NCBI RefSeq assembly: GCF_000193495.2
Contig: NZ_AP023410.1
Location: 1,240,001 to 1,304,000, forward strand
Direction: 5' to 3'
DNA from: Acetobacter aceti NBRC 14818
GTDB lineage: Bacteria > Pseudomonadota > Alphaproteobacteria > Acetobacterales > Acetobacteraceae
Length of the DNA stretch: 64,000 bases
Shown here: piece by piece, positions 47,856-58,766 of the stretch
How positions within the stretch are numbered: the stretch's first letter is position 1
Layout of the letters: every line of letters starts with the position of its first letter
Position numbers and translations under genes: made by a program
The notes under the pieces: model-generated
Seen by the model: only the letters and a program-made list of their open reading frames with translations
What the model was told of the DNA's origin: nothing
Databases searched by the model: none

Positions 47856-48512
47856 TCACTGTATCTTTTTCATGATCTGGCGCAGTTCATGCGCCCGCTC
47901 GTCACCCGGCAGCGTCAGAACGCCCTCCCAGGGAGACACGAAGTCGAAGTCACGGAAATCCTGCGTCAACGTGACCGGTTCGCGCACGATCTGACGACGC
48001 TCAGGATCGTAGCGAACTTCCGTGTAACCGGTCAGCGGGAAGTCCTTGCGGAGCGGATGCCCCTCAAATCCGTAGTCACTGAGGATGCGACGAAGATCCG
48101 GCTGACCCGAGAACAGCACGCCATACATGTCGTAACACTCGCGCTCCCACCATGTGACGCAGGGCCAGATCTGATGCACGGAAGCGACTGGTGTCAGCTC
48201 ATCCGTCGTCACGATCACCCTGACACGCTGGTTCAGGCTCACGGACAGGAGGTTGTAGACCACATCGAAGCGTTCTGGACGTTGAGGGAAATCAACCCCA
48301 CACAGATCCATAAGCTGTTCGAACCGGAACCGCGGATCATCACGCAGAAGCATCATCAACGGGATCAGACGATCACGATCCGCCCGCACCACAAGTTCCC
48401 CGCCCTCAATGGCGGCGGACGAGATGCCCGGCAGTGACGTGGAAAGCGTAAAGGCGAGAAAAGAGAGACAGGAATTGCCTCTGGCGACGGGTGCAGTGGA
48501 TTGATCAGCCAC
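47856..48512 (-). CDS. nuoC: NADH dehydrogenase I chain C
   Basis: 218 residues. The family block [20 protein letters not shown] and [20 protein letters not shown] is complete. It sits in the peripheral arm with NuoD. The start is GTG, overlapping nuoB by 8 bases. Confidence 0.95.
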   Translation of the reverse strand: MADQSTAPVARGNSCLSFLAFTLSTSLPGISSAAIEGGELVVRADRDRLIPLMMLLRDDPRFRFEQLMDLCGVDFPQRPERFDVVYNLLSVSLNQRVRVIVTTDELTPVASVHQIWPCVTWWERECYDMYGVLFSGQPDLRRILSDYGFEGHPLRKDFPLTGYTEVRYDPERRQIVREPVTLTQDFRDFDFVSPWEGVLTLPGDERAHELRQIMKKIQ

Positions 48513-49077
48513 GGAGAATCGTCCCTGTCCGACGGATTTTCTTTTGCAGCAGCATGATGCCGTAAATCAGCGCTTCGGCTGTCGGCGGACAGCCCGGCAC
48601 ATAGACATCAACCGGCACGACACGGTCACAGCCACGCACAACCGAATAGGAATAATGATAGTAGCCACCGCCATTCGCGCAGGAGCCCATCGAGATCACC
48701 CAGCGCGGTTCAGCCATCTGGTCGTAAACACGACGCAGAGCCGGAGCCATCTTGTTGGTGAGCGTTCCGGCGACGATCATCACATCGGACTGACGCGGCG
48801 AACCACGCGGGATGATGCCCATCCGGTCAAGATCATAACGCGGCATATAGGCGTGAATCATTTCAACGGCGCAGCAGGCGAGACCGAACGTCATCGGCCA
48901 GAGACTGCCTGTACGTCCCCAGTTCACGAGTTTGTCGAGACTGGCGACCACAAAGCCTTTTTCACTGATCTCGCCCGTGATGCCACGGACGATAGCGTCC
49001 TGTTCCGGCCCCGCCGGCACCGCATCACGGTTCCAGACGATATTGGCGTCCGAACCCACAGCATTATCACCGCTCAT
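48505..49077 (-). CDS. nuoB: NADH dehydrogenase I chain B (cluster N2)
   Basis: 190 residues from the ATG at 49077, preceded by GGAG 9 bases upstream; 28 further in-frame codons upstream are not family sequence. The N2 ligands are in [32 protein letters not shown] and [11 protein letters not shown]. It hands electrons to quinone. Confidence 0.96.
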   Translation of the reverse strand: MSGDNAVGSDANIVWNRDAVPAGPEQDAIVRGITGEISEKGFVVASLDKLVNWGRTGSLWPMTFGLACCAVEMIHAYMPRYDLDRMGIIPRGSPRQSDVMIVAGTLTNKMAPALRRVYDQMAEPRWVISMGSCANGGGYYHYSYSVVRGCDRVVPVDVYVPGCPPTAEALIYGIMLLQKKIRRTGTILRG

Positions 49078-49130
49078 TGCGTGTTCTCCACCCTTACTGC
49101 CGTTGCAGTCACGTCCGTCAGCACCACGGA

Positions 49131-49496
49131 TCAATCCCAGTCCAGCGCACCCTTGCGCCACTCATAGAGGAAGCCGATCCCCAGCACGCCAAGGAACCCC
49201 ATCATCGACAGAAAGCCATAGAAGCCGATCCGTGACAGGCTGACCGCCCACGGGAACAGAAAGGCCACCTCAAGATCGAAGATGATGAACAGGATCGAAA
49301 CGAGATAGAAACGGACATCAAAACGACGCCGTGCATCGTCGAATGCCTCAAAACCGCACTCATAGGCTGTCAGTTTTTCCGCATAAGGCTTCTGATGCCC
49401 GCACACGAGGGACGCGCCGAGCATGGCTCCCGCGATCACCACGGCCAGGATGCCGAAGATGAGAACCGGAAGATAATCGTTGATCACCGACGGCAT
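49131..49496 (-). CDS. nuoA: NADH dehydrogenase I chain A
   Basis: 121 residues from the ATG at 49496, after GGAGGG; the longer frame has no such site. Three helices with [20 protein letters not shown] between the first two and the conserved [17 protein letters not shown] helix (here [20 protein letters not shown]). It is the first gene of the nuo operon. Confidence 0.95.
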   Translation of the reverse strand: MPSVINDYLPVLIFGILAVVIAGAMLGASLVCGHQKPYAEKLTAYECGFEAFDDARRRFDVRFYLVSILFIIFDLEVAFLFPWAVSLSRIGFYGFLSMMGFLGVLGIGFLYEWRKGALDWD

Positions 49497-49850
49497 AGCG
49501 CCCTCCGTAATGATTTTCCGGATCCGTGCCGTTACGCCCGAACCGAGAGATAATGCGGCCAAACTATGCCCGGAATGTTCCTGTGGCCACCCTCATACCG
49601 GCGCGACTCAGAAACTTTCCCGTGAGGAGTTCAGCATAGTGAACAGGATTCATCGAAATGAATTTCACGCCAAGAACGCCTTATCCAGACCCCAACCTCT
49701 CCCACCAAGACCGCTTCCAAATTATATCTATATACAAATAAATATAGACATGTGCGTCAAACGCATAGCCGGACATTCGCTGACCGCATGACAATGCACA
49801 CGATGACCAGTGCTGGCCCAACAGTGCGCAGGACTAAATTTTAAGGAAAA
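49497..49850. promoter_or_regulatory. Upstream region of the nuo operon
   Basis: 354 bases between nuoA and tRNA-Val. It must contain the nuo promoter and any signal for the tRNA 3' end. An AT-rich stretch (about 49710-49752) is visible, but no operator or clear -35/-10 pair stands out. I see no gene. Confidence 0.4.
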
Positions 49851-49925
49851 TGGTGGGCGATGACGGGATCGAACCGCCGACCCTCTCGGTGTAAACGAGA
49901 TGCTCTACCGCTAAGCTAATCGCCC
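49851..49925 (-). tRNA. tRNA-Val (anticodon TAC)
   Basis: 75 bases including encoded CCA. The acceptor arms GGGCGAT/ATCGCCC pair fully. The anticodon arm is TCTCG-TTTACAC-CGAGA with anticodon TAC, and GGTTCGATCC is the T loop. It reads GUA and related valine codons. It lies between nuoA and the HU gene. Confidence 0.95.
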
Positions 49926-49974
49926 GTCGCATTGGGTAGACAAAACAGTACGATCAATCAAGCCCCGACAGCAT

Positions 49975-50012
49975 AAAAAAACAGGCAAGACAGTGAGAAC
50001 CGTCTTGCCTGT
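49975..50012 (-). terminator. Intrinsic terminator of the HU gene
   Basis: Perfect 11-base arms ACAGGCAAGAC/GTCTTGCCTGT with a 10-base loop, followed on the minus strand by a T7 run. It lies about 28 bases after the hup stop. Confidence 0.92.
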
Positions 50013-50039
50013 CTGCAAAGCACTCAGTGAGGCAGCGCC

Positions 50040-50324
50040 TTAGCTGACTGCGTCCTTGAGAGTCTTGCCGGGCTTGAAACGTACAGACGTCGAAGCCGGA
50101 ATGTCGATTTCCTCGCCAGTGCGGGGATTGCGGCCCTTGGTCGCTTTGCGGTGAGCCGTAACGAACGAGCCGAACCCGACGAGACGGACTTCCTGTCCAC
50201 CCTTCAGAGCCTTCTCGATGGCTGAGAACACAGCGTCAACCACTTCGCCAGCCTTCGCCTTGGGCAGGTCTACATCATCTGCAACAACCGAGACGAGTTC
50301 CTGCTTGTTAAGCGGCTTGTCCAT
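50040..50324 (-). CDS. hupB: HU-type DNA-binding protein
   Basis: 94 residues. MDKPLNKQELVSVVADD, GSFVTAHRKATKGRNPRTGE and IPASTSVRFKPGKTLKDAV form the canonical HU dimer with the proline-tipped DNA-bending arm. It compacts the nucleoid. It lies directly after lon, the usual order in many Proteobacteria, with its own terminator. Confidence 0.96.
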   Translation of the reverse strand: MDKPLNKQELVSVVADDVDLPKAKAGEVVDAVFSAIEKALKGGQEVRLVGFGSFVTAHRKATKGRNPRTGEEIDIPASTSVRFKPGKTLKDAVS

Positions 50325-50476
50325 ACATACGCCTTTCCATGTTCAAGTCTCCCGTACGGCTCGGTGCCGCCAGAGACATTCCGCGGCGCACTATGAAGCC
50401 GTTTTCGGCCACGTCAACAGCCAGTGACGGCGGCAGGGGCGCAAAAATCATCTCCCCTGCCTTTTCCTCACATCTG

Positions 50477-52969
50477 TCAGTGAGCGACTGCGATGGTTGT
50501 TCCCGAAGCCGCAATCGGCGCGACCAGCTCGCTCTCGTCCTCCCATTCAATCGGCTGCGGCACCCTGACAAGGGCGCGGCCAATCACCTCATCCACATGG
50601 GAAACAGGGATCAGTTCCAGATTCTTCTTCACAGTTTCTGGAAGTTCCGCAATGTCCTTCTCATTGTCCTTGGGCAGGAAGACCGTCTTGATACCAGCCC
50701 GCAGGGCCGCAAGCAGCTTCTCCTTCAGACCTCCAATCGCGAGAACACGGCCACGCAGGGTGATCTCACCCGTCATCGCCACGTCACGCCGAACAGGAAT
50801 GCCTGTCAGAACGCTGACAAGCGACGTCGCCATGGCGATACCAGCCGATGGACCATCCTTCGGAGTCGCCCCTTCGGGCACATGGACATGGATGTCACGC
50901 TTCTCGAAGAGTGTTGGTTTGATCCCGAAATAGGGCGCTCTGCTCCGCACATAGGACAGTGCTGCGGACACACTTTCCTGCATGACATCGCCGAGTTTGC
51001 CTGTCTGCTTGATGTTGCCCTTACCCGGCACCATCACGCTTTCAATCGTCAGGATCTCACCGCCGACTTCCGTCCATGCCAGACCAGTCACCATGCCAAC
51101 CATGTCGGTGGCTTCGGTCTCGCCATGCGAGAAACGGCGCACGCCAGCGAACTTCCCGAGATTCTTCTCGGTGATGGCCACCTTCTTCGCCTTGCCGGTG
51201 ACAATCTCCTTCACGACCTTACGGGCCAGATTGGCGATCTCACGTTCAAGGCTACGAACACCTGCCTCACGGGTATAGAAGCGGATAAGGTCCATCAGCG
51301 CCGCATCGGAAATCGACCACTCCTCAGGCTTGAGGTTATGCGCCTCACCCTGCTTGGCGATTAGATGCCGCTTGGCGATGTTGAGCTTTTCCTCTTCCGT
51401 GTAACCGGACAGACGGATGATCTCCATACGATCCAGCAGAGGCTGGGGCATGTTGAGACTGTTTGCCGTGGTGACAAACATCACATCCGACAGGTCATAA
51501 TCGACCTCCAGATAGTGATCCGAGAAAGTGCTGTTCTGTTCCGGATCCAGCACTTCAAGCAGTGCAGAGGCCGGATCGCCACGCCAGTCGGCGCCGAGCT
51601 TGTCGATCTCATCAAGCAGGAAGAGCGGGTTGGAAACCTTCGCTTTCTTCATGCCCTGAATGATCTTGCCCGGCATCGCGCCGATATAGGTCCGGCGATG
51701 GCCGCGAATCTCGGACTCGTCGCGCACGCCACCGAGCGACATGCGGACATAATGCCGTCCCGTAGCCTTGGCGATGGCGCGCGCCAGCGTGGTCTTGCCA
51801 ACGCCCGGAGGTCCGACCAGACACAGGATCGGTCCCTTCACCTTCTTTGAACGGCTCTGGACCGCGAGATACTCAAGGATACGCTCCTTGACCTTCTCAA
51901 GCGCGTAATGATCCTCGTCGAGCACCTTTTCGGCCGCATCAAGGTCGTTCTTCACCTTGGTGGTCTTTTTCCAAGGCACGCCCAGCAGCCAGTCGAGATA
52001 GTTGCGCACTACCGTCGATTCGGCGGACATGGGGCTCATGCCGCGCAGCTTCTTCAGCTCGCCGACGGCCTTTTCCCGCGCTTCCTTGCTCAGCTTGGTC
52101 TTGACGATCTTTTCTTCGATTTCGGCGGTTTCATCCTTGCCGTCCTCGCCCTCGCCAAGCTCCTTCTGGATCGCCTTGAGCTGCTCGTTCAGATAGTACT
52201 CGCGCTGCGTCTTCTCCATCTGCCGCTTCACGCGGTTACGGATGCGCTTCTCGACCTGCAGAACACCGATCTCGGCTTCCATGTGAGCCAGAATTTTCTC
52301 GAGCTGCTTCGTCACGGACGGCAGTTCGAGAATTTCCTGCTTCTCGGAAATTTTCAGGCTGAGATGACTGGCAATCGTGTCGGCAAGCTTGGACAGATCG
52401 CTGATCTGGTTCAGCGATACCAGCACTTCTGCGGCGATCTTCTTGTTGAGCTTTACATACTGCTCGAACTGCCCGACCACGGCGCGCGCCAGCGCTTCCG
52501 CTTCTTCCGTCTCAACCGGCGCATCGGTCACGAATTCGACATCGGCTTCGAAATGCCCGTCAATATCGTGAAGCGCGACCACGCGGGCACGCTGATTGCC
52601 CTCGACAAGCACTTTCACCGTGCCGTCCGGCAGTTTCAGAAGCTGCAGAATGGTGGAGGTCGTGCCGAAGCGATAGATGTCGTCTGGCCCCGGATCATCC
52701 ACCGTCGCCTCTTTCTGCGCGACCAGAAGGATTTTCTTGTCATCCTTGGTGACGGATTCAAGCGCCTTCACGGATTTCTCGCGGCCGACAAACAGCGGCA
52801 CGATCATGTGAGGGAACACAACGATGTCACGCAGCGGCAGAACCGCCACACGCTCTGTCGTCGGAGCAACAACCTTTTTCGTTGCGGTCTTCTTTGCCGG
52901 CACAGTTGTCGTATCGGCAGTCTTGGTGCGCTTGCGGCGCGGCGTCGGTGTTTTGGTTTTTTCTGTCAT
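50477..52969 (-). CDS. lon: ATP-dependent protease Lon
   Basis: 830 residues from the ATG at 52969, after AGGAG; the upstream 61 in-frame codons have no ribosome site. The first 40 residues are a Lys/Arg/Thr-rich tail ([22 protein letters not shown]) ahead of the LON domain start [20 protein letters not shown]. The AAA part has Walker [15 protein letters not shown] and Walker [13 protein letters not shown]. The protease has the serine in [12 protein letters not shown] and the lysine in [14 protein letters not shown]. Lon degrades misfolded and regulatory proteins. The basic tail is longer than in E. coli Lon. Confidence 0.95.
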   Translation of the reverse strand: MTEKTKTPTPRRKRTKTADTTTVPAKKTATKKVVAPTTERVAVLPLRDIVVFPHMIVPLFVGREKSVKALESVTKDDKKILLVAQKEATVDDPGPDDIYRFGTTSTILQLLKLPDGTVKVLVEGNQRARVVALHDIDGHFEADVEFVTDAPVETEEAEALARAVVGQFEQYVKLNKKIAAEVLVSLNQISDLSKLADTIASHLSLKISEKQEILELPSVTKQLEKILAHMEAEIGVLQVEKRIRNRVKRQMEKTQREYYLNEQLKAIQKELGEGEDGKDETAEIEEKIVKTKLSKEAREKAVGELKKLRGMSPMSAESTVVRNYLDWLLGVPWKKTTKVKNDLDAAEKVLDEDHYALEKVKERILEYLAVQSRSKKVKGPILCLVGPPGVGKTTLARAIAKATGRHYVRMSLGGVRDESEIRGHRRTYIGAMPGKIIQGMKKAKVSNPLFLLDEIDKLGADWRGDPASALLEVLDPEQNSTFSDHYLEVDYDLSDVMFVTTANSLNMPQPLLDRMEIIRLSGYTEEEKLNIAKRHLIAKQGEAHNLKPEEWSISDAALMDLIRFYTREAGVRSLEREIANLARKVVKEIVTGKAKKVAITEKNLGKFAGVRRFSHGETEATDMVGMVTGLAWTEVGGEILTIESVMVPGKGNIKQTGKLGDVMQESVSAALSYVRSRAPYFGIKPTLFEKRDIHVHVPEGATPKDGPSAGIAMATSLVSVLTGIPVRRDVAMTGEITLRGRVLAIGGLKEKLLAALRAGIKTVFLPKDNEKDIAELPETVKKNLELIPVSHVDEVIGRALVRVPQPIEWEDESELVAPIAASGTTIAVAH

Positions 52970-53109
52970 GATGCCGATCTCCTGAATGGACGATCCAGCG
53001 ATGCGCGCCCATTCAATGGCACACACATCACCCATCCGCCCCGGCAACGGGTGGATTTCTCCGGATAGCGCCTCAAGGCACCAATTCCGGAGCGGTCGTT
53101 TCTTATGAT

Positions 53110-53140
53110 GAATATCGGAATGATTTTCGGCACTATCAAG
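53110..53140 (-). promoter_or_regulatory. Possible sigma-32 promoter of lon
   Basis: On the minus strand CTTGAT, a 16-base gap and CCGATATTC resemble the RpoH -35 and -10 elements, about 140 bases before the lon ATG. Lon is a heat-shock gene in most Proteobacteria. The match is moderate. Confidence 0.35.
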
Positions 53141-53156
53141 AGCCGGTCGCATGAAT

Positions 53157-53186
53157 CAGGTGGCACCGTTCAAACGGAGCCACCTG
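53157..53186 (-). terminator. Strong hairpin between clpX and lon
   Basis: CAGGTGGC and GCCACCTG pair perfectly, and CCGT/ACGG extend the stem beyond one A-A mismatch. It lies 27 bases after the clpX stop. It has no T run after it, so it may be a Rho-assisted terminator or a processing site that uncouples lon from clpX. Confidence 0.55.
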
Positions 53187-53212
53187 CATGTCATGGTTTC
53201 GCGCGAAAGCGG

Positions 53213-54478
53213 TCAGGCTGACTGCTCCGCTGGTTTTTCTTTGGCCTTCCCGTAAACAAAGACCGGTGAGGCTTTTCCTTCAGCCACATCCTTGTTCACG
53301 ACAACCTCGTCCACGTTTTCGAGACCAGGAAGCTCGAACATGGTTGTCAGCAGAATGCTTTCCATGATCGAGCGCAGCCCACGTGCACCGGTTTTCCGTT
53401 CAATCGCCCGATGAGCAATCGCCTTGAGCGCATCTTCCGTGAAGGTCAGCTTCACGTCTTCCATCTGGAACAGCTTGGCGTACTGCTTGACCAGCGCGTT
53501 CTTCGGCTCGGACAGAATCTGCACAAGCGCTGTCTCGTCGAGATCACCCAAAGTGGCGACAACCGGCAGACGACCGATGAACTCAGGGATCAGACCAAAT
53601 TTGATCAGATCTTCCGGCTCGACGCCTTTCAGAATCTCGCCTGTCCGACGATCTTCCGGAGCCTGAACGTCTGCGCCAAAGCCGATGCCCGAACCCTTAC
53701 CGCGTGCCGAAATGACTTTTTCCAGTCCGGCGAACGCGCCACCGCAGATGAAGAGCATGTTGGTCGTATCGACCTGCAGGAACTCCTGCTGCGGATGCTT
53801 GCGACCACCCTGCGGCGGAACGGAAGCAACCGTGCCTTCCATCAGCTTCAGAAGCGCCTGCTGGACACCTTCACCGCTGACATCACGCGTGATGGACGGG
53901 TTATCCGACTTGCGGGAAATCTTGTCGATTTCGTCAATATAGACGATGCCGCGCTGCGCCCGCTCGACATTGTAGTCGGCTGCCTGCAACAGCTTGAGAA
54001 TGATGTTCTCGACATCTTCACCGACATAGCCCGCCTCGGTCAGAGTCGTGGCGTCTGCCATTGTGAATGGCACGTCGATGATGCGAGCGAGTGTCTGCGC
54101 AAGCAGTGTCTTACCAGAACCGGTCGGACCGATCAGAAGGATGTTCGACTTCGAGATTTCGACATCATTGTTCTTCTGGGCGTAGGCGAGGCGCTTGTAG
54201 TGGTTGTGCACCGCTACCGAGAGCACCTTCTTCGCCTCGAACTGGCCAATGACATAATCGTCGAGAATCTTGCAGATCTCTTTGGGTGTCGGCACGCCGT
54301 CACGAGACTTCACCAGAGTCGTCTTGTGCTCTTCACGGATGATATCCATGCAGAGTTCAACGCACTCATCACAGATGAACACCGTCGGTCCCGCAATCAG
54401 CTTGCGGACTTCATGCTGTGACTTTCCGCAGAACGAGCAATACAGCGTGTTCTTGGAATCGCCGGACTTTGCGTTCAT
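53213..54478 (-). CDS. clpX: ClpXP protease ATPase subunit ClpX
   Basis: 421 residues. The N-terminal zinc domain is [15 protein letters not shown] with CDECVELC. Walker A is [15 protein letters not shown], Walker B is [13 protein letters not shown], the pore loop is [10 protein letters not shown], the RKH-type region follows, and the IGF loop for ClpP docking ([14 protein letters not shown]) is present. It unfolds tagged proteins for ClpP. It is third in tig-clpP-clpX-lon. Confidence 0.97.
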   Translation of the reverse strand: MNAKSGDSKNTLYCSFCGKSQHEVRKLIAGPTVFICDECVELCMDIIREEHKTTLVKSRDGVPTPKEICKILDDYVIGQFEAKKVLSVAVHNHYKRLAYAQKNNDVEISKSNILLIGPTGSGKTLLAQTLARIIDVPFTMADATTLTEAGYVGEDVENIILKLLQAADYNVERAQRGIVYIDEIDKISRKSDNPSITRDVSGEGVQQALLKLMEGTVASVPPQGGRKHPQQEFLQVDTTNMLFICGGAFAGLEKVISARGKGSGIGFGADVQAPEDRRTGEILKGVEPEDLIKFGLIPEFIGRLPVVATLGDLDETALVQILSEPKNALVKQYAKLFQMEDVKLTFTEDALKAIAHRAIERKTGARGLRSIMESILLTTMFELPGLENVDEVVVNKDVAEGKASPVFVYGKAKEKPAEQSA

Positions 54479-54601
54479 CTGCAGTCCCCTAATCTTGGCT
54501 CCATCCGGAGCCGCCCGGTCATATTACCGGGCAAAGCGAAAATCGTAACCGGACCAGCAAGACGCATCAAGTGATAGTCAGGCATGACGTTGTCTGAAAG
54601 C

Positions 54602-55240
54602 TCAGGCCTTCTCGCCGGACTGGGCCGGGTGTTTCTTGATAACTTCATCCACAATCCCGAAGGCTTTCGCCTCATCGGCGGACATGTAGCTGTCGCGCTC
54701 AAGCTTCTGCTCGATATCTTCAAGCGTCTGACCTGTATGTTCGCGGTAAATCTCGTTGAGACGCTGGCGAATCGTGAGGATCTCACGCGCCTGAATCTCG
54801 ATATCGCTGGCCTGCCCCTGCGCACCGCCTGAAGGCTGATGCACCATCACGCGGGCGTTGGGCAGAGCGAAGCGCTTCCCCTCGGCGCCGCCGGCCAGAA
54901 GAAGGGAGCCCATCGAAGCCGCCTGACCGATGCACACAGTGCTCACGGGGCTCCGGATATACTGCATGGTGTCATAGATCGCGAGACCAGCAGAAACCAC
55001 GCCACCCGGGCTGTTGATATAAAAGGAGATTTCCTTGTTTGGATTCACGCTCTCCAGATAGAGAAGCTGCGCCGAAATAACGGAAGCCACCTGATCGTAA
55101 ACCGGCCCGGTCAGGAAGATGATCCGCTCCTGCAGAAGACGCGAATAGATATCGAACGCGCGCTCCCCGCGGGAAGTCTGCTCGACCACCATCGGCACAA
55201 GAGCGTTGTTAAAAATCTCTACGGGGTTCGAATCCCTCAT
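54602..55240 (-). CDS. clpP: ClpP serine protease subunit
   Basis: 212 residues from ATG 55240; a GTG one codon earlier is possible. The catalytic triad is visible: Ser in [13 protein letters not shown], His in [11 protein letters not shown], and the later Asp in [15 protein letters not shown]. It forms the degradation chamber fed by ClpX. The 123-base gap to clpX has no feature I can defend. Confidence 0.96.
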   Translation of the reverse strand: MRDSNPVEIFNNALVPMVVEQTSRGERAFDIYSRLLQERIIFLTGPVYDQVASVISAQLLYLESVNPNKEISFYINSPGGVVSAGLAIYDTMQYIRSPVSTVCIGQAASMGSLLLAGGAEGKRFALPNARVMVHQPSGGAQGQASDIEIQAREILTIRQRLNEIYREHTGQTLEDIEQKLERDSYMSADEAKAFGIVDEVIKKHPAQSGEKA

Positions 55241-55497
55241 CACATCATTCCCGACTTGTATGCCGCTACGCCGTGTATCCTGCCCCGTCCCCTGCCCGCC
55301 GGACAGGATAGGTTCAACCCAGACAGAACGCCCGGTCTGCTTAAGATAGAGATAATCAGACCCAGCGCCACCCCATAGGGTGAAAATCCTGCATTTCCGA
55401 CCCGCTCATCGCAGCAGGCCACATAGACAAACGGCACTTCCCTCCCGAAAAAGAAGAAAGTGCCGCATTATCGCTTACTGTAAAAACAGTGAGACTA

Positions 55498-56829
55498 TCA
55501 GACGTTGGCCGCCGGCATGTCAGCCAGCTCTTCCGGCGTCACATCCTTGTCTTCGACCTTCGCCAGCTCGGTGATGTAGTCGATCACCTTGTTTTCGAAG
55601 ATCGGGCCACGAAGGGACTCGGCAGCCTGCGGGTTCTTCATGAAGAAGTCGAACACAGCCTGTTCCTGACCACGGTAGCGCATGGCTTCCGCACGGATGG
55701 CGCGGGCCATCTCATCCTGCGTGACCGTGATGCCTTTCGCACGACCGATCTCGGCGAGCAGCAGACCCAGCTTCACGCGACGCTCGGCGATCTTGCGATA
55801 ATCGGCCTTGAGCGTCTCTTCGTCCTTGCCCTGATCTTCTTCATCCAGCTCGCCGGACTTGCGATCAGCTTCAACGCGGGCCCAGATCTGCTCGAACTCG
55901 GCCTCAACCATGCTTTCCGGAGCAGGGAAGTCGGTCTTCTCGGCAAGCTTGTCCAGCAGGTCACGCTTCTGACGCAGACGGGAAAGCTGCTCATACTCGT
56001 CCTCAACCTGCTTCGTGATGACTTCACGAATCTTGTCGAGGTTCTCGAAGCCAATCTTCTTGGCGAGATCGTCATTGACCTCAACCTCGACCGGCTTCTT
56101 CAGCTCTTTCGCCTTGATGTCGAAGGTTGCGACCTGACCGGCCAGTTCCTTCGCACCGTATTCCTCAGGGAAGGTCACCGTGATGATCTTCTCTTCGCCC
56201 GGCTTCATGCCTTCGAGCTGCTCGGCGAAACCGGGAATAAACCCTTCTCCACCGATCTCGACGCTCACGTCTTCAGCCGTGCCGCCCTCGAAAGGAACGC
56301 CATCGCGCTTACCGACGAAATCGACGACCAGAGCGTCACCCTGCGCAGCCGGACGATCCTCTTCAACGACCACGAAATCACGCTGACGCTTCGCAATGTC
56401 GTTCAGAGCCTTGTCCACTGTTGCGGCATCAGGTGTGGCCTTCAGGCGAACCAGAGACACGTCGGACAGGTCCGGCTCCTTGATTTCAGGGAGAACTTCC
56501 GTCTCAACCTTCAGCTCAAGATCACCCTTGCCGTCACCACCGGACACAACGTCCACCTTGGGCTGCTGCGCCGGACGCAGGTTACGCTCCTCAAAGAGGT
56601 TACGCAGCGCGTCATTCACCGCCTGCTCCAGCACTTCACCCTTCACGGATGCGCCGAAACGCTGACGGATCACGGACAGCGGCACCTTGCCCGGACGGAA
56701 ACCGGGAAGATTGGCGGACGCGCCGACTTCCTTGAGGCGCGCCTCTTCCTTCTTCTCGAGTTCGGCCGACGGAACGACCACGGTGAAGGCGTGCTTCAGG
56801 CCCTCGGAAAGCGTCTCAGTAACCTGCAT
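55498..56829 (-). CDS. tig: Trigger factor chaperone
   Basis: 443 residues. The ribosome-docking signature LPGFRPGKVPLSVIRQRFG is exact. The PPIase domain (GDALVVDFVGKRDGVPFEGG) and the long C-terminal helical arms follow. It binds nascent chains at the exit tunnel. The terminal residues after about 430 are short. A 257-base gap to clpP holds a weak hairpin near 55478-55492 and nothing else clear. Confidence 0.96.
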   Translation of the reverse strand: MQVTETLSEGLKHAFTVVVPSAELEKKEEARLKEVGASANLPGFRPGKVPLSVIRQRFGASVKGEVLEQAVNDALRNLFEERNLRPAQQPKVDVVSGGDGKGDLELKVETEVLPEIKEPDLSDVSLVRLKATPDAATVDKALNDIAKRQRDFVVVEEDRPAAQGDALVVDFVGKRDGVPFEGGTAEDVSVEIGGEGFIPGFAEQLEGMKPGEEKIITVTFPEEYGAKELAGQVATFDIKAKELKKPVEVEVNDDLAKKIGFENLDKIREVITKQVEDEYEQLSRLRQKRDLLDKLAEKTDFPAPESMVEAEFEQIWARVEADRKSGELDEEDQGKDEETLKADYRKIAERRVKLGLLLAEIGRAKGITVTQDEMARAIRAEAMRYRGQEQAVFDFFMKNPQAAESLRGPIFENKVIDYITELAKVEDKDVTPEELADMPAANV

Positions 56830-56949
56830 ATGCCCAGGCCATCCTCTCGTGCGAACTCTTCAATACACAGCGGTCTTCACCGACCGCCAAAACTCTTCCG
56901 GCAGAATAATTATGGGATGCAAACCCAGCCGCTGTCGCAGTGACAGGGC

Positions 56950-57034
<85 letters not shown>

Positions 57035-57193
57035 GTGGCCTATCAGCGCAACCCATAACGCCGAGGGCGCACCGATTACCGCAGTCTCAACCTTACGGCA
57101 AGGTCACTCCGGCCCGCATCCTGCAATTAAGGTGATTTCCGACACGTTCGAGAGTGACTTCACCGGAATGTCACAGAACTTCATCCACCGCTT

Positions 57194-58627
57194 TCACTGT
57201 TCGGTCTGAAGCCGTGTCGCCTTGTCCCGTGCCTTCCCGAGATACCGGTCAAGATCTTCCGCAACCAGCCAGTTTCCGGCCTGCAGGGCTGCCTCCCCAT
57301 GCAGCCACACACCTGCGCATGCGGCATCCCATGGCTCCATACCCGCCGCCAGCAAGGCTCCGATAATGCCGGTCAGCGTATCGCCCGAACCCGCCGTTCC
57401 AAGCGCCGAGGTGGCGTGCGTATTCAACGCCACTTTTCCATCGGGTGACGCAATCACGCTGGTCGCGCCTTTCAGAACCACCACCGCATTCACCTGTTTG
57501 GCTGCCGCCCGCACCGCAGCCAGAGGGTCTGATCCCGGCGCACCGAAGACCCGGGCAAACTCTCCGCCATGCGGCGTCAGCACTGCCGCCCCCCGCAGAC
57601 GGTCCGGCGCGCCCGCCGCCCATGAAAAGGCTCCCGCATCAGCGAGAATCTGCCGATCCTCTGCAACCAGTTGCGGGAACACCTGCTCCACCTCTTCAGG
57701 GAGAAGACCCGGACCACAAATCCACGTCCGACGCCGATGATCTTTCAGTAGGTCCGCCAGCGGCTCCTCGTCGATAATAAGCCCCGGCTCCCCCAGCCGG
57801 AACGCAGGCGCTGCCTTTCCCGCCGCTATCCGGACAAGCCCCGCTCCTGTGCGCCGCGCCGAAGCCGCCGCCAATCGCGCCGCACCGGGCATCGCCTCAC
57901 CGGCACTCAGACTGACGACACCACGGGAATATTTATGCGCTTCAAGACCGAGAACAGGCAGCTTCCAGAGACCGGGTTCATTCTGCCAGGTGGTGACGGT
58001 AATTTCCTTCAGGGTCTCAGCAGGAATCCCGATATCCCTCACCTCGAACTGTCCGAGATATTCACGTCCCGGCAGCAGCAGGTGACCGGGTTTGGCCCGA
58101 AAAAACGTCACAGTCAGATCGGCAGCGCGGGCGTATCCACGCACCAACCCGGTTGCGCCATCAATGCCGCTAGGCATGTCGATGGCGACGACGCGTTTTG
58201 CAGCAGCCAACACGGACGGAACCGGTTCCTGCACATCCCGACTGAGCCCCGCCCCGAAGACGGCGTCGATCACCAGATCAACCCGCGCAGCCTCCTCGGG
58301 AGAAAACGGCACACGCGGACCGTGAAACCTTGCCGCGACAGAGGCCGCGTCACTTCCCTCACGCGGCTCGGCCAGCGCGGCAACGGCGACAGGCCACCCC
58401 ATGCCAGCGAGATGACGCGCCGCGACATAACCATCGCCACCATTATTCCCGGGACCGCACAGCACCAGTACACGACAGGGTTTCGTAAAATGTTTTATGG
58501 CCAACGCCACTGCCCGACCGGCGTTCTCCATCAGGGTCGCCACAAGAATGGTGCGAGATGCAATATGATCAATACTGCCCATCTCCTTCGGGGAGAGGAC
58601 GGCGAATCTATCGGGCTGGCCGGACAT
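57194..58627 (-). CDS. nnr: Bifunctional NAD(P)H-hydrate repair enzyme (epimerase + dehydratase)
   Basis: 477 residues from ATG 58627, preceded by GGAGG 7 bases upstream; 33 more codons in frame are not family sequence. The first 205 residues are the NAD(P)HX epimerase (LCGPGNNGGDGYVAARHL, VIDAVFGAGLSR, IDMPSGIDGATG). The rest is the dehydratase: VLTPHGGEFARVFG, VVLKGATSVIASPDG and GTAGSGDTLTGIIGALLA. It repairs hydrated NADH/NADPH using ATP or ADP. It is divergent from the CopD-like gene. Confidence 0.95.
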   Translation of the reverse strand: MSGQPDRFAVLSPKEMGSIDHIASRTILVATLMENAGRAVALAIKHFTKPCRVLVLCGPGNNGGDGYVAARHLAGMGWPVAVAALAEPREGSDAASVAARFHGPRVPFSPEEAARVDLVIDAVFGAGLSRDVQEPVPSVLAAAKRVVAIDMPSGIDGATGLVRGYARAADLTVTFFRAKPGHLLLPGREYLGQFEVRDIGIPAETLKEITVTTWQNEPGLWKLPVLGLEAHKYSRGVVSLSAGEAMPGAARLAAASARRTGAGLVRIAAGKAAPAFRLGEPGLIIDEEPLADLLKDHRRRTWICGPGLLPEEVEQVFPQLVAEDRQILADAGAFSWAAGAPDRLRGAAVLTPHGGEFARVFGAPGSDPLAAVRAAAKQVNAVVVLKGATSVIASPDGKVALNTHATSALGTAGSGDTLTGIIGALLAAGMEPWDAACAGVWLHGEAALQAGNWLVAEDLDRYLGKARDKATRLQTEQ

Positions 58628-58766
58628 GACGAGTGCCTCCGTTATGACAATGCGGCGAAACGAGTCCGCCTGAAACTGGCTCCAGAAAACAGTGAGCCTT
58701 GCGTTCGACGCTCTGATTGGCGACACAGCTTACGACCGTACAGCCGATCTGTCCGATGGAGTTCGC

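Noticed and set aside
51908..53068. A 386-codon open frame opposite lon
   Set aside because: Shadow of the lon coding sequence; Leu/Arg/Phe-rich without motifs.
55489..56943. A 484-codon open frame opposite tig
   Set aside because: Mirror of the trigger factor reading frame with no recognisable domain.
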